A stretch of 49,664 nucleotides of DNA, taken from contig CAJUMC010000020.1 in assembly GCA_910587085.1 (NCBI GenBank), positions 1 through 49,664 of the forward strand. The letters run 5' to 3'. Both the position numbers and the translations under genes were made by a program. Source of the stretch: an uncultured Lachnospiraceae bacterium (GTDB lineage: Bacteria; Bacillota; Clostridia; Lachnospirales; Lachnospiraceae). Below are positions 33,398 to 41,808 of the stretch, one piece after another. Position 1 is the first letter of the stretch. Every line of letters starts with the position of its first letter. The notes below the pieces were generated by a model that was not told the DNA's origin, ran no database searches, and was given only the letters and a program-made list of their open reading frames with translations.

Positions 33398-33411
33398 AGC
33401 TTTCCGGAAAG
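33398..33411. repeat. Palindrome in the surface-protein leader
   Basis: GCTTTCCGGAAAGC is a perfect 14-base palindrome near 33398-33411. As RNA it forms a short stem with a small loop. Part of a structured leader; the coordinates may be off by one or two bases. Confidence 0.5.
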
Positions 33412-33479
33412 CAAAACGGTATTGTTTTATTCAAGGGAGACGGCGGCCGCCGGTTCCAAAAACTACATAAGCGAAAGGA

Positions 33480-33514
33480 TTGTCAAGGATAGACAACGCA
33501 CACAAACAAGGAGG
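33480..33514 (+). promoter_or_regulatory. CsrA-type leader sites of the surface protein
   Basis: UUGUC-AAGGAUA-GACAA at 33480-33496 is a five-pair hairpin with GGA in its loop; CAAGGAU fits the known CsrA core CARGGAU. ACAAGGAGG at 33506-33514 is the Shine-Dalgarno and holds a second GGA 23 nt downstream of the first. The flagellin leader has the same two-site layout with 20 nt spacing. Confidence 0.65.
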
Positions 33515-33522
33515 TATATATC

Positions 33523-35094
33523 ATGTTAAAGAAGAAGTTTTTTGCAAAGGCTATGGCGTTTGCGATGGCAGCAGGCCTGCTGGCTGCGGCAGCTCCGGTT
33601 GGGGCAGTAAGAGCAGCAGAGGGTGGCACTACGGAAGGTACTGAGGCCGTGAAGGTGGAGGGTGACATTGATTATACCAATTACACCCTTACCATCACTC
33701 CTAAGACGGGTGACAACTACGTGTTCCTTGAGGTTCTGAAGAAAGAGGGGGACACCAAGCCGGGCACGATTTATCCGTATCCGTGCAAGGACGGCGCCGT
33801 AACGATTGATCTTTCTTTCCTGAAGGCAGCGAAGCCTTCCTATATAAGAATCTGGGGAGATAAGAACACCGAGAAGGTAAACAAAACGGTCAACGCACAG
33901 CCGCCAAAGTCGAAGTTCAAATATACCCCAAAGGAAGCTCCGGTAAAGGGTGCAGATGAGGCAGATGACGCTTTTGCAGAAAAGCTCCTGAAGTATTACA
34001 AGGAGAGCTTCGGCATTACCGGTACGGGTAATTATGAATTCAAGCCTCTGTACGGCCGTGCATGGAACGACCTGGCAGACCTTGATCTGGCAACGGCTAA
34101 GGTAGCGGGCACGACGCTCGTTATGCGCGAAGCAGCGGTTGAGAACAAGGCAGCAGCAGAGGGTGAGGCGGTGGTAGCCGGAGCACCGGCCGGCGCAGAA
34201 GTTAAGGTTAAGGTTTCCGCAATGCCGAAGGCTCCGAAGGTTACCATTGATTACGCAAAGGATACCATTAAGCTTCCGAAGAAAGCTCAGTACGGCATCA
34301 TTGATGCGAACGGCGATCTGAAGTATATTGACTGCGCAGCAGGCGGAGCAATCGCACCGAGCAAGATCCTTGAGGAAGTTGGAAAAGCAGCGGGCCTCAC
34401 GGATACAGAGAGCTCCAAGGCATTAACGGAGTACGTAGACGCAGGCATTGACAAGGGCTTCACACTGGTTGTGCGCACGAAGGATGACAAGAAGGGTGTT
34501 TCTCTTCCGGCATTCGTAACGGTTAAGGCACATCCGACCTTCACGGATGACGAGGCTGGCAAGCTGCTCGGCGGCGCTGACGGCACGGCCGAAATCGCTA
34601 CGTATAAGTTTGACGATGCAGGTGCTACTCTTACTTTCTCTGCCGGCGGATTCGAGTACAAGAACGGCGAAAAGTGGGCGAAGGTTACCAGCGGCAAGGC
34701 AATCAAAGGCAAGACTTCCCTGACTCTCCGTATTGCAGGTGTTAAGGATAAGGATGAGACAAAGTGCTCCCTTCCGTCTGTAACTGAGGTTACGATTGCA
34801 AAGGATATGACCGCGGTTGAGATCACGAACACCGGCGATCTGAAGGTTGAGGCTGGCAAGACCCTTGCCCTTACGGTTAAAGTTACGGATAAGAAGGGCG
34901 AGGCAGTAGCAAACCCTACATTGACCTGGACCAGCAGCGCAGAGGCTAAGGCTACGGTTGCGAATGGTACGGTTACCGGCGTTGCAGCTGGCAAGGTTAC
35001 CATCACGGTATCGTACACGGCAGGCGAAGGCGACAAGGCAGTTACGGTTACCGATAAGGTTGAGATCGAAGTAACGGCTGCTCCTGCGGCGTAA
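33523..35094 (+). CDS. Secreted surface protein with C-terminal bacterial Ig-like (Big2) domain
   Basis: A 523-residue protein with a clear signal peptide: KKKFFAK, a hydrophobic core AMAFAMAAGLLAAAAPVG, and probable cleavage after AVRA near residue 31. The mature part is Lys-, Ala- and Thr-rich, mostly beta, with three scattered Cys. The last 90 residues (about AVEITNTGDLKVEAGKTLAL to the end) fit a Big2 fold, with LTWTSSAEAKATVANGTVTGVAAGKVTITV as its signature. No LPxTG, SLH or CWB2 anchor is seen, so attachment is unclear. Perfect sigma-A and near-perfect sigma-28 promoters, a CsrA-like leader, a strong terminator and flagellin-like codon use all suggest a very abundant protein. Function unknown; a surface-layer or flagellum-associated matrix protein is possible. 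Confidence 0.88.
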   Translation: MLKKKFFAKAMAFAMAAGLLAAAAPVGAVRAAEGGTTEGTEAVKVEGDIDYTNYTLTITPKTGDNYVFLEVLKKEGDTKPGTIYPYPCKDGAVTIDLSFLKAAKPSYIRIWGDKNTEKVNKTVNAQPPKSKFKYTPKEAPVKGADEADDAFAEKLLKYYKESFGITGTGNYEFKPLYGRAWNDLADLDLATAKVAGTTLVMREAAVENKAAAEGEAVVAGAPAGAEVKVKVSAMPKAPKVTIDYAKDTIKLPKKAQYGIIDANGDLKYIDCAAGGAIAPSKILEEVGKAAGLTDTESSKALTEYVDAGIDKGFTLVVRTKDDKKGVSLPAFVTVKAHPTFTDDEAGKLLGGADGTAEIATYKFDDAGATLTFSAGGFEYKNGEKWAKVTSGKAIKGKTSLTLRIAGVKDKDETKCSLPSVTEVTIAKDMTAVEITNTGDLKVEAGKTLALTVKVTDKKGEAVANPTLTWTSSAEAKATVANGTVTGVAAGKVTITVSYTAGEGDKAVTVTDKVEIEVTAAPAA

Positions 35095-35128
35095 GTATGT
35101 GACGACAGGCTGCAGTACAGCCTGAAAG

Positions 35129-35163
35129 AAAGAGGCTTCCCAAAAGAGGGAGGCCTCTTTTTT
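35129..35163 (+). terminator. Intrinsic terminator of the surface-protein gene
   Basis: AAAGAGGCTTCCC at 35129-35141 pairs with GGGAGGCCTCTTT at 35148-35160 with one G-U pair, and the T-run reaches 35163. Strong. Confidence 0.93.
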
Positions 35164-35273
35164 ATTGGCTCAGAAGCCGGACTGTCGTCCGCCGGTATGC
35201 CGGTATGGGCGGGAAAGAAATGGTTTTCCTGTCCGCTCCTATAATTTCTGTTTCCTTTTGGGCGATCATGCGG

Positions 35274-35279
35274 TATAAT
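35274..35279 (+). promoter_or_regulatory. Possible -10 element for the EAL gene
   Basis: TATAAT at 35274-35279, 43 bases before the start codon. The hexamer 17 bases upstream (TTTCCT, 35251-35256) is only a weak -35 match. Confidence 0.45.
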
Positions 35280-35321
35280 ATAAGAAATTACAAAACGAGA
35301 AAATCGAGAGGGAGAGACCGT

Positions 35322-37220
35322 ATGAACATTGAAATTCAATGCTGCGGAGTTGCACTGCTCATTATGCTTCTGATTATATACAGCAAACAGAGAAGGCTGG
35401 ATCTGGCATCCGGAAAGCTGTTTCTGGCGGCTTATTTTACCACAATGTTCTGTCTCTGCATGGATATTCTTTCGGTGGTGCTGATTGTGCACCGTGCCCG
35501 GATTCCGTGGTTTTTAACAGAATTTGTATGCAAAACCTATCTTGTCAGCCTGGTGCTGGTCGGCCTGCTGGCCTTAAGTTATGTCGGATCGGATATCTGC
35601 TGTCAAATGCCGGCTTATCGGAAGCAGATGCGCTGTTATGTATTGATTACTATTGCGGTCGGCGCATTGATCTACGGCCTGCCGATTTCGCTGTATTCCA
35701 ACGCGGACGGCAGCATTGTCTACAGCTACGGGCCGAGCACATGGATGACTTATGCCGGCGCCCTGTTTTTTATCGGAGCGAATCTGGCCACGCTGGTTAC
35801 GCAGAGAAAGCGGATTCATGACAGACAGCGCAGAGCGGTGATTACCTGGATGGGAATGTGGATTGCCGCGGCTCTTATTCAGTTTCTGAACAGTCAGCTG
35901 CTGGTAGTGGGCTTTGCCTGCGCTCTTGGAATCTCCGTTATTTTCTTTCAATTTGAAAATCCCGAGCTGCATCTGGACAGGAACACGGGACTTTTCAACT
36001 ATATCGCCTACAACCGTTATACCGAGCAGATGTACAGCAAGAACAAAGATTTTTTTGTTATTGCAGTGCTGCTGGAAAATGCGTTTCAGCGGGGCGCCAG
36101 GCTGAAAAATTCGCTGGAGCTTGCGAGCAGGGCTGCGGATATTTTTCTCCGGGTACCCGGGGCATCGTCGTTTAAAACGATGGAAGATGAGATGGTGCTC
36201 ATTTTTAGGGACAGGGCTGAGGCACAAAGTGCATGGGAATTTTTTCAGAAAAAACTTCCGGAGCAGATTGAAAAGTACGAGAGCCTGCAATGCCTTCCGA
36301 CCTTATATTTTATCAATAATGTCCGCTGCGTAAATACCGGCAGAGAACTGCTTGATTTGGTACATTATGTAAGAAGTCAGAAAAAAGATTCTATAACGAA
36401 CTATTTTCAGTTTGTGGAGGATCTGGTGGCGGAGCAGATGTTTTCGGAGAAGGCAATGACGCAGGAAATCAGGGACGCTCTGGCCGAAGATCGAGTTGAG
36501 GTATACTATCAGCCGATTTATTCTATTGATGAACAGCGGTTTACAAGCGCCGAGGCTCTGGTTCGCATTCTGGATCGGGACGGAAAGCTGATTCCGCCGC
36601 TCCAGTTCGTTTCCATTGCCGAGGGCAACGGCATGATTATTGACGTCGGAAAGCGGGTGTTTGAAAAGGTCTGTGATTTCTTTGTCGGGAACAGCCTGGA
36701 AAAGCTCGGGATAGAGTATATCGAGGTAAATCTGTCCGTCGTGCAGTGTGCGGATGAAAGCCTGGCCGACGATTATGTGGAAATTATGAAACGCTTCCGG
36801 CTTGACCCGAGCCGCATCAATCTGGAAATTACCGAATCCGCCTCCATGCGCGCAAAGAAGATTCTGATCGACAACATGCAGAAAATGATGGATTACGGAA
36901 TCCGGTTCTCCCTGGACGATTTCGGGACGGGGCATTCCAATCTGAATTATATTGTTGATATGCCGGTCCGCATAGTAAAATTTGACCGGGAAATGATCCA
37001 GGCTTATTTTACAAATGAGAAGGCAAGATATGTGATGGACGCTGCCATGCACATGATACAGGGGATGGGGCTGAAAATCGTGGCCGAGGGGATCGAGACG
37101 GAGGAGCAGTTCCGGGTGATGGAGGATATCCGGATCAACTACATACAGGGCTTCTATTTTTCCCAGCCGCTGCCGGAGCAGGAATTTTACCGGTTTATTG
37201 AACGGGAGAATTTCCGGTAA
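35322..37220 (+). CDS. Membrane c-di-GMP phosphodiesterase (degenerate GGDEF plus intact EAL)
   Basis: A 632-residue protein. Residues 1-205 hold about seven membrane helices, probably a sensory domain. Residues 215-370 resemble a GGDEF domain (DRNTGLFNYIAYNRYTEQM) but the active loop is replaced by MEDEMV, so no cyclase activity is expected. The EAL domain (about 385-630) looks complete: YYQPIYSIDE, SAEALVRI near 410, EVNLSV, NLEITES, FSLDDFGTGHSNLNYI, VKFD, VAEGIETEEQ and QGFYFSQPLP. It should hydrolyse c-di-GMP, which favours motility and fits its place beside flagellar genes. The ATG at 35322 follows GAGGGAGAG; an upstream in-frame start at 35205 would span the promoter. Confidence 0.9.
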   Translation: MNIEIQCCGVALLIMLLIIYSKQRRLDLASGKLFLAAYFTTMFCLCMDILSVVLIVHRARIPWFLTEFVCKTYLVSLVLVGLLALSYVGSDICCQMPAYRKQMRCYVLITIAVGALIYGLPISLYSNADGSIVYSYGPSTWMTYAGALFFIGANLATLVTQRKRIHDRQRRAVITWMGMWIAAALIQFLNSQLLVVGFACALGISVIFFQFENPELHLDRNTGLFNYIAYNRYTEQMYSKNKDFFVIAVLLENAFQRGARLKNSLELASRAADIFLRVPGASSFKTMEDEMVLIFRDRAEAQSAWEFFQKKLPEQIEKYESLQCLPTLYFINNVRCVNTGRELLDLVHYVRSQKKDSITNYFQFVEDLVAEQMFSEKAMTQEIRDALAEDRVEVYYQPIYSIDEQRFTSAEALVRILDRDGKLIPPLQFVSIAEGNGMIIDVGKRVFEKVCDFFVGNSLEKLGIEYIEVNLSVVQCADESLADDYVEIMKRFRLDPSRINLEITESASMRAKKILIDNMQKMMDYGIRFSLDDFGTGHSNLNYIVDMPVRIVKFDREMIQAYFTNEKARYVMDAAMHMIQGMGLKIVAEGIETEEQFRVMEDIRINYIQGFYFSQPLPEQEFYRFIERENFR

Positions 37221-37514
37221 GGTTCCGCGGGATATTGCAGCTCGAAGGAACGCAAGCAGCAGGGAAGGGAACGGCAGGAAGCGTCCGGACGCCGCAGGAG
37301 GCGGAAAGGGAGGTGCCGCAGAGGTGCTGCAGGATATGGAAACAAGGCTGCAGGGGGAAGACTTTAAGGAATCTGAAAAAGGATGCTCTGAGCGGAGCCG
37401 CTGCAGGCGGCGAAAGCGGAGATACCGGGAAAGCCGGATGTCATAAAACCTGAAAGAAAGGGTGCCTGGAAGACAGACGGCGGATGCTTTCAGGCAGGAT
37501 AAGGAGAGCGGCGT
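37221..37514. other. Purine-rich spacer before exoA
   Basis: 294 bases, strongly GC- and purine-rich with many GGCAGGAAG-like words. Short open frames here lack protein-like sequence. No promoter, terminator or RNA gene is recognised. Confidence 0.5.
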
Positions 37515-38282
37515 GTGGAGAAAAAGCTGATTTCATGGAATGTGAATGGGCTGCGGGCCTGTATGAAAAAGGGATTCGAAGCTTTTTTTCAGGAGGCCCG
37601 CGCAGATATATTCTGCCTGCAGGAGATCAAGCTGTCGGAGGGACAGCTTGCCTGGACGCCGGACGGATTTTATGCGTACTGGAACTATGCACAGAGAAAG
37701 GGGTATTCGGGAACGGCGCTGTTTACCAGGGAGAAGCCGGTTTCCGTTTCCTTCGGGATCGGCATTGCAGAGCACGATCAGGAGGGGCGTGTTATAACGG
37801 CGGAATTTGAGCCGTATTATATCGTGACGGTGTACACGCCGAATTCAAAGCGGGAACTGACGCGGCTGGATTACCGCTTGCGCTGGGAAGATGCGTTCCG
37901 GGCATATCTCAGCGGACTTCGGCGAAAAAAGCCCGTGATTGTATGCGGGGATATGAATGTGGCGCATCAGGAGATTGACCTGAAAAATCCGAAGAGCAAC
38001 CGGAAAAATTCCGGCTTTACCGACGAAGAGCGGGGAAAAATGTCGCTTTTGCTGGAAAGCGGCTTTATCGACACGTTCCGCTACTTTAATCCGGATACGG
38101 CCGGTCGGTATACCTGGTGGTCGTATATGTTTCATGCAAGGGAGAGGAACGTCGGCTGGCGTATTGACTACTGGCTTGTCTCCGAAGAGCTGAAGGACAG
38201 GCTGGTATCGGCAAAGATCCATGACCGTGTTGGGGGATCGGATCACTGTCCGGTGGAGCTGGTGCTTTCGGAGGATATTTAA
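37515..38282 (+). CDS. exoA: Exodeoxyribonuclease III / AP endonuclease
   Basis: A 255-residue Xth/ExoA protein, full length. It cleaves DNA 5' to abasic sites during base excision repair. Motifs: ISWNVNGLRACMKKGF, IFCLQEIKL with the metal-binding Glu, GYSGTALF, VYTPNSKRELTRLDYRLRWE, VICGDMNVAHQEIDLKNPKSNRKNSGFTDEER, FRYFNPDTAGRYTWWSY, VGWRIDYWLVS and the C-terminal GGSDHCPVEL with the catalytic Asp-His. It starts at GTG with AAGGAGAG upstream. It has its own spacers on both sides. Confidence 0.97.
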   Translation: MEKKLISWNVNGLRACMKKGFEAFFQEARADIFCLQEIKLSEGQLAWTPDGFYAYWNYAQRKGYSGTALFTREKPVSVSFGIGIAEHDQEGRVITAEFEPYYIVTVYTPNSKRELTRLDYRLRWEDAFRAYLSGLRRKKPVIVCGDMNVAHQEIDLKNPKSNRKNSGFTDEERGKMSLLLESGFIDTFRYFNPDTAGRYTWWSYMFHARERNVGWRIDYWLVSEELKDRLVSAKIHDRVGGSDHCPVELVLSEDI

Positions 38283-38743
38283 GAACTGCAGATGCCGGTT
38301 TTTTCCGGAGCCGGAAGAAAACCGTGATATTGCCCGCTTACTGTCCCTGTTATGCCGCCGTTATTTGCAGGAAATGCGGATGATGGGTTCAGCAGGAATC
38401 GGGGTGCAGTCTTGGATGTGTTGTTTTGTTCTTTTCAGAATCTAAATATACTGAATGATCTTATAATTTTATGACCGACCTTATTTCATGACCTGCCTTC
38501 CCTGCAGATAAAACCGAAGGAAATCTGAGCGGATATGGGCAAATTGCCGAAATCACGTTGAATATAAAGGAGTTTTGTAGTAAAATTACAGAGAGCGCAG
38601 AGTGTCACAGCTGTTTTACAGAAAACAGAGGCAGGAGTGAACACAGCCGGTCACGTCGATGCTCGGATTGCGTGCTTTCCGAAGGCAGAAGCGGGAGAGC
38701 AAAAATGGCAGGAGGGAAGAAGAACAGAATCAGGAGGTAGCAA
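38283..38743. other. Spacer before tldD with hairpin and sigma-A promoter
   Basis: 461 bases without a gene. A perfect-looking inverted repeat at 38297-38323 (GGTTTTTTCCGG with CCGGAAGAAAACC) follows exoA; no U-tract follows it. A sigma-A promoter with 17-base spacing lies at 38558-38586. The rest is AT-richer and unassigned. Confidence 0.6.
38558..38586 (+). promoter_or_regulatory. Sigma-A promoter for tldD
   Basis: TTGAAT at 38558-38563, 17 bases, then TAAAAT at 38581-38586. The expected leader is about 150 nt before the tldD ATG. Confidence 0.65.
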
Positions 38744-40081
38744 ATGTACAAGTTTCCAGACGACCTTTTTACAGAGGTTCGAATCGAGAGGACGGAAAAC
38801 AACTATTATTTTATCAAGAACGGCGAAGTGGAGGGGAACGGGCGCTCGGCGGTGACCGGCGCAAGAATCCGCGTTTACGACGGCAATATGTGGTATATGA
38901 GCGTTACCAATGACCTGGATGCGGTTCAGGCGGAAATCGACAACCTCGCAACACTTGCCGTTCCGAACAAGGAGATCTATGATGATCCTGTCATCAAAAA
39001 TTTTGGCGATGCCAGGGCGGACAGGATCAAATATAACGGGGAGAACGATATCCGCAGGGTGACGAATGAACAGCGGGATACGCTGATCGAAGGCTACATC
39101 GCTGCCTGTGTCGATCATTCGATTGAGGAGATGAAAACGTACTATGCCAGTTATAGCAGCGACCACAAAAGCAAAGAATATTATTCCAGCAAAGGCGCAG
39201 CGATCCGTCAGGATATGCAGCGCTGCAGAATGAGTATCAACTTTGATTTTGTTGTGGACGGCGTGACGACAAACGGAGGGAAATTTTATCAGGAGCTCGA
39301 TTTTGATGCGCTGAAAAACCGGGAGCAGGAGATCATTGCGGAGCGCGACCGCGCTCTTGATTACGCCAGAAACGCGGTGGATGTCACGGCGGGGGATTAT
39401 ACCTGTGTTTTAGCGCCGTTTGTCACGGCGATGTTCACCCACGAGAGCTTCGGGCACAAGAGCGAATCGGATTTTATGCTCAACGACAAGACGCTTCAGG
39501 AAGAATGGGTGCTGGGCAAGATGGTCGGGAACGAGAAGGTGTCGATCTGCGACAGCGGGGACATGGAAAACAACGGGTATACGCCATTTGACGACGAAGG
39601 CAACCCGGCGAAGGAAACCTGGCTGATCAAAAACGGTGTTCTGACGGGAAGGCTGCACGACGCGAAATCCGCCTCCATCCTCGGGGAGGAGATTACGGGA
39701 AATGCGCGTGCGGAAGGATATCATTACTCCCCGATGGTAAGAATGACCAATACATACATGGAGAAGGGCACGGATTTACCGGAGGATATTATCGGCGGGG
39801 TGGAGGATGGCATTTATGTGTACGGGGTCAATTACGGTACGGGCTCGGCGACCTTTACCATGCAGCCGAATCGCTGCTACCGTATCCGGGGCGGTAAGCT
39901 CTGTGAGCCGGTCCGCGTCAATGTCATCACCGGAAGCGTTTTCAAGACTTTGTTTGATATTGATGCGGTCGGGAATGATTTTGTATTGTGTAATACCTAT
40001 ACCTGTGGGAAAGGCGGACAGAGCGTTCCGGTTTCGGCGGGCGGACCTACGGTACGGGTGAAAAAGCTGACAGTTAATTAA
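38744..40081 (+). CDS. tldD: TldD-type metalloprotease subunit
   Basis: A 445-residue TldD/PmbA family protein. The zinc site is present: TAMFTHESFGHKSESD near residue 228, giving HExxxH, with a later Cys ligand plausible in VLCNTYTCGKGGQSVPVSAGGP. TldD forms a heterodimer with TldE, and the complex trims unfolded peptides in processing of modified peptides such as microcins. Other marks: GNARAEGYHYSPMVRMTNTYMEKG and GVYVYGVNYGTGSATFT-like GIYVYGVNYGTG. GGAGGTAG precedes the ATG. The adjacent gene is a TldE-like partner. No modified-peptide precursor gene was seen in the window. Confidence 0.92.
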   Translation: MYKFPDDLFTEVRIERTENNYYFIKNGEVEGNGRSAVTGARIRVYDGNMWYMSVTNDLDAVQAEIDNLATLAVPNKEIYDDPVIKNFGDARADRIKYNGENDIRRVTNEQRDTLIEGYIAACVDHSIEEMKTYYASYSSDHKSKEYYSSKGAAIRQDMQRCRMSINFDFVVDGVTTNGGKFYQELDFDALKNREQEIIAERDRALDYARNAVDVTAGDYTCVLAPFVTAMFTHESFGHKSESDFMLNDKTLQEEWVLGKMVGNEKVSICDSGDMENNGYTPFDDEGNPAKETWLIKNGVLTGRLHDAKSASILGEEITGNARAEGYHYSPMVRMTNTYMEKGTDLPEDIIGGVEDGIYVYGVNYGTGSATFTMQPNRCYRIRGGKLCEPVRVNVITGSVFKTLFDIDAVGNDFVLCNTYTCGKGGQSVPVSAGGPTVRVKKLTVN

Positions 40082-40113
40082 AATGCTACGCAAGCGGCGG
40101 ATTGAGAGGAAGT

Positions 40114-41325
40114 ATGAAAGAAAAGTTTACATACATGGAAACAACATCCATGGTAAAAATTGAGGAAAATAAAATTATTTCATTTGACAAAAACAACATT
40201 GTCAGCCATTCCTTCCGTGTGGGAAAAGATGGTTTCCTCGGTGTACATTATCAGGAAGGGGAAATGCCGGACGAGGAAGGCTATGCAAAGGCGGAGCAGA
40301 ACCTGGAGTTGAAGAGGCCGTATGCGTTTGAACCGGAAACAGGGGAGCGTCACCGCGACAAAACGGAGCGGGTATTCTCGGATAAGGAGCTGATGGATAT
40401 GACGAAGGAAGCACTGGAGCATATCCATTCCAAATATCCGGATTTCCGGCTGGAAGGGGGACTCCGGCAGCAGAAAACAAAATCCTTGCAGGAAAATGAC
40501 AGAGGCTTAAATTATTCCAATCAGGATTGTTCGGTTCATACGGATTTTTCCTTTAAGCATAAAAACAGCAAGGATATTTCGGATGGCTGGTTCGGGATCG
40601 GGGAGCGCAACTTTGAGCTTGGGAAGCTTTATTCGATGGCGGATAATTATCTGGGAAATTTTGGGAATGAAGTGAAGCTTCCGGAGGAGATCATTGTACA
40701 GATACAGTATTACGGTCTGCTTGGGAAGCTGAAGCAAAGTCTGGATGCAGAGAAACTTAGCCTTGGAACCTCCCTTTTGACAGGAAAGATTGGAGAGAAG
40801 ATCTTTTCCGACCGTTTTACACTCTGCCATGATGTATCGGATAAGGAGTGCTGGCATGATAATTTCTTTGATGGCGAGGGGGTCGTCCTTCCGGGGGATA
40901 AGCTTACCTATGTGGAAAACGGGGTGGTTCTGCGGGGATACGCCGACAAGAAGATTGCAAAAAAATACGGTGTGGAGCATACCGGGAGTGCCTGGAGGGA
41001 TTTTTCCGATATACCGTCAAACGGGTATGTTTCATTCCGGATCGCGAGGAGCGATAAGACCGTGAAAGAACTGCTGGACGGAAAACTCTCTGTTGTACCG
41101 GTGCGCTACAGCGGCGGCGGGTTTAACGAAAAGGGCGAGTATGTGATGCCGGTGCAGATGGCATATCTGTGTGACGGTGAAAGATTTCTTGGCAGGCTGC
41201 CGGAATTTACGCTGGTCAGCAATATGTTTGATATGTTCGGGGATGATTTTATCGGCGTGGGCAGCGATAACCCGGTATTCAATGACAAGCAGATCCTGGT
41301 GGGGATGAAGCTGGGAAATGCGTGA
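40114..41325 (+). CDS. Divergent TldE/PmbA-like protein
   Basis: A 403-residue protein that appears to be the non-catalytic TldE partner of TldD. No HExxxH is present. Family-like elements are LGTSLLTGKIGEKIFSDRFTLCHD near residue 215, DGEGVVLPGDKLTYVENGVVLRGYADKKIAKKYG near 253, and the C-terminal SNMFDMFGDDFIGVGSDNPVFNDKQILVGMKLGNA. The N-terminal 200 residues are unusual, charged and not recognisable. It begins 32 bases after tldD with GAGAGGAAG upstream, so the two are cotranscribed. Similarity is limited, so the call rests partly on gene order. Confidence 0.7.
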   Translation: MKEKFTYMETTSMVKIEENKIISFDKNNIVSHSFRVGKDGFLGVHYQEGEMPDEEGYAKAEQNLELKRPYAFEPETGERHRDKTERVFSDKELMDMTKEALEHIHSKYPDFRLEGGLRQQKTKSLQENDRGLNYSNQDCSVHTDFSFKHKNSKDISDGWFGIGERNFELGKLYSMADNYLGNFGNEVKLPEEIIVQIQYYGLLGKLKQSLDAEKLSLGTSLLTGKIGEKIFSDRFTLCHDVSDKECWHDNFFDGEGVVLPGDKLTYVENGVVLRGYADKKIAKKYGVEHTGSAWRDFSDIPSNGYVSFRIARSDKTVKELLDGKLSVVPVRYSGGGFNEKGEYVMPVQMAYLCDGERFLGRLPEFTLVSNMFDMFGDDFIGVGSDNPVFNDKQILVGMKLGNA

Positions 41326-41341
41326 AAAAGACAGGCAGTAA

Positions 41342-41715
41342 GAAGGCAGTCGGGCAACGAGGAAGCGGATTCTGATCGGAATTGAACTTTACAAAGAGAT
41401 GATGGATAAGGGCATGCTGAAAACCTTTTTTGAGGATGAACGGGACTGTCATGGGGCGGGGATGGATAATCTCCCTTATTTTGAAGGGAAGAAGATTGCG
41501 TCCTGCGGCTGGGAGTATATGGAAAAGAAACGACAGTACCCGGTCATCAGCCTGACGCTGAAATTCATGCATTTCCGAAGCCTTACTGGTCGAATACTTC
41601 CTCCGGCAGCATGATACGGAAACTGGCCGAGAAGGCCGATTTAAAGATGCGGGCGGAGCTGGAGCGGGTCGGATATTCGGATATCACAGTCTACGGGGGT
41701 CTGCTTTTACCGTAA
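41342..41715 (+). pseudogene. Frameshifted hypothetical gene
   Basis: One frame, open from 41342 and with ATGs at 41399 and 41402, reads RKRILIGIELYKEMMDKGMLKTFFEDERDC and LKFMHF to about 41575, then gives a run that soon stops. Adding one C at 41573-41576 continues it as PKPYWSNTSSGSMIRKLAEKADLKMRAELERVGYSDITVYGGLLLP to the stop at 41713. The full product would be about 105-124 residues. No strong start or binding site is seen, so the 5' end may also be lost. Family unknown. A sequencing error in the CC/CCC run would explain it equally well. Confidence 0.6.
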
Positions 41716-41808
41716 GGAATGTCTGGTGGAGAAGGGCTGAAAGCAGGCAGGTTATATGGCAAAGAAAAAAGGCAGGAGGATGCGGGAATAGAAAGGACAG
41801 GAACAATC

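Noticed and set aside
33246..33522. Known riboswitch in the long surface-protein leader
   Set aside because: No recognised aptamer core could be identified; only promoter and CsrA-like elements were supported.
37235..37453. Small ORFs in the purine-rich spacer before exoA
   Set aside because: Low-complexity sequence, no binding site and no recognisable protein features.
38558..38740. 60-residue ORF before tldD
   Set aside because: Starts inside the predicted promoter, Cys/Ser/Arg-rich, no protein-like pattern.
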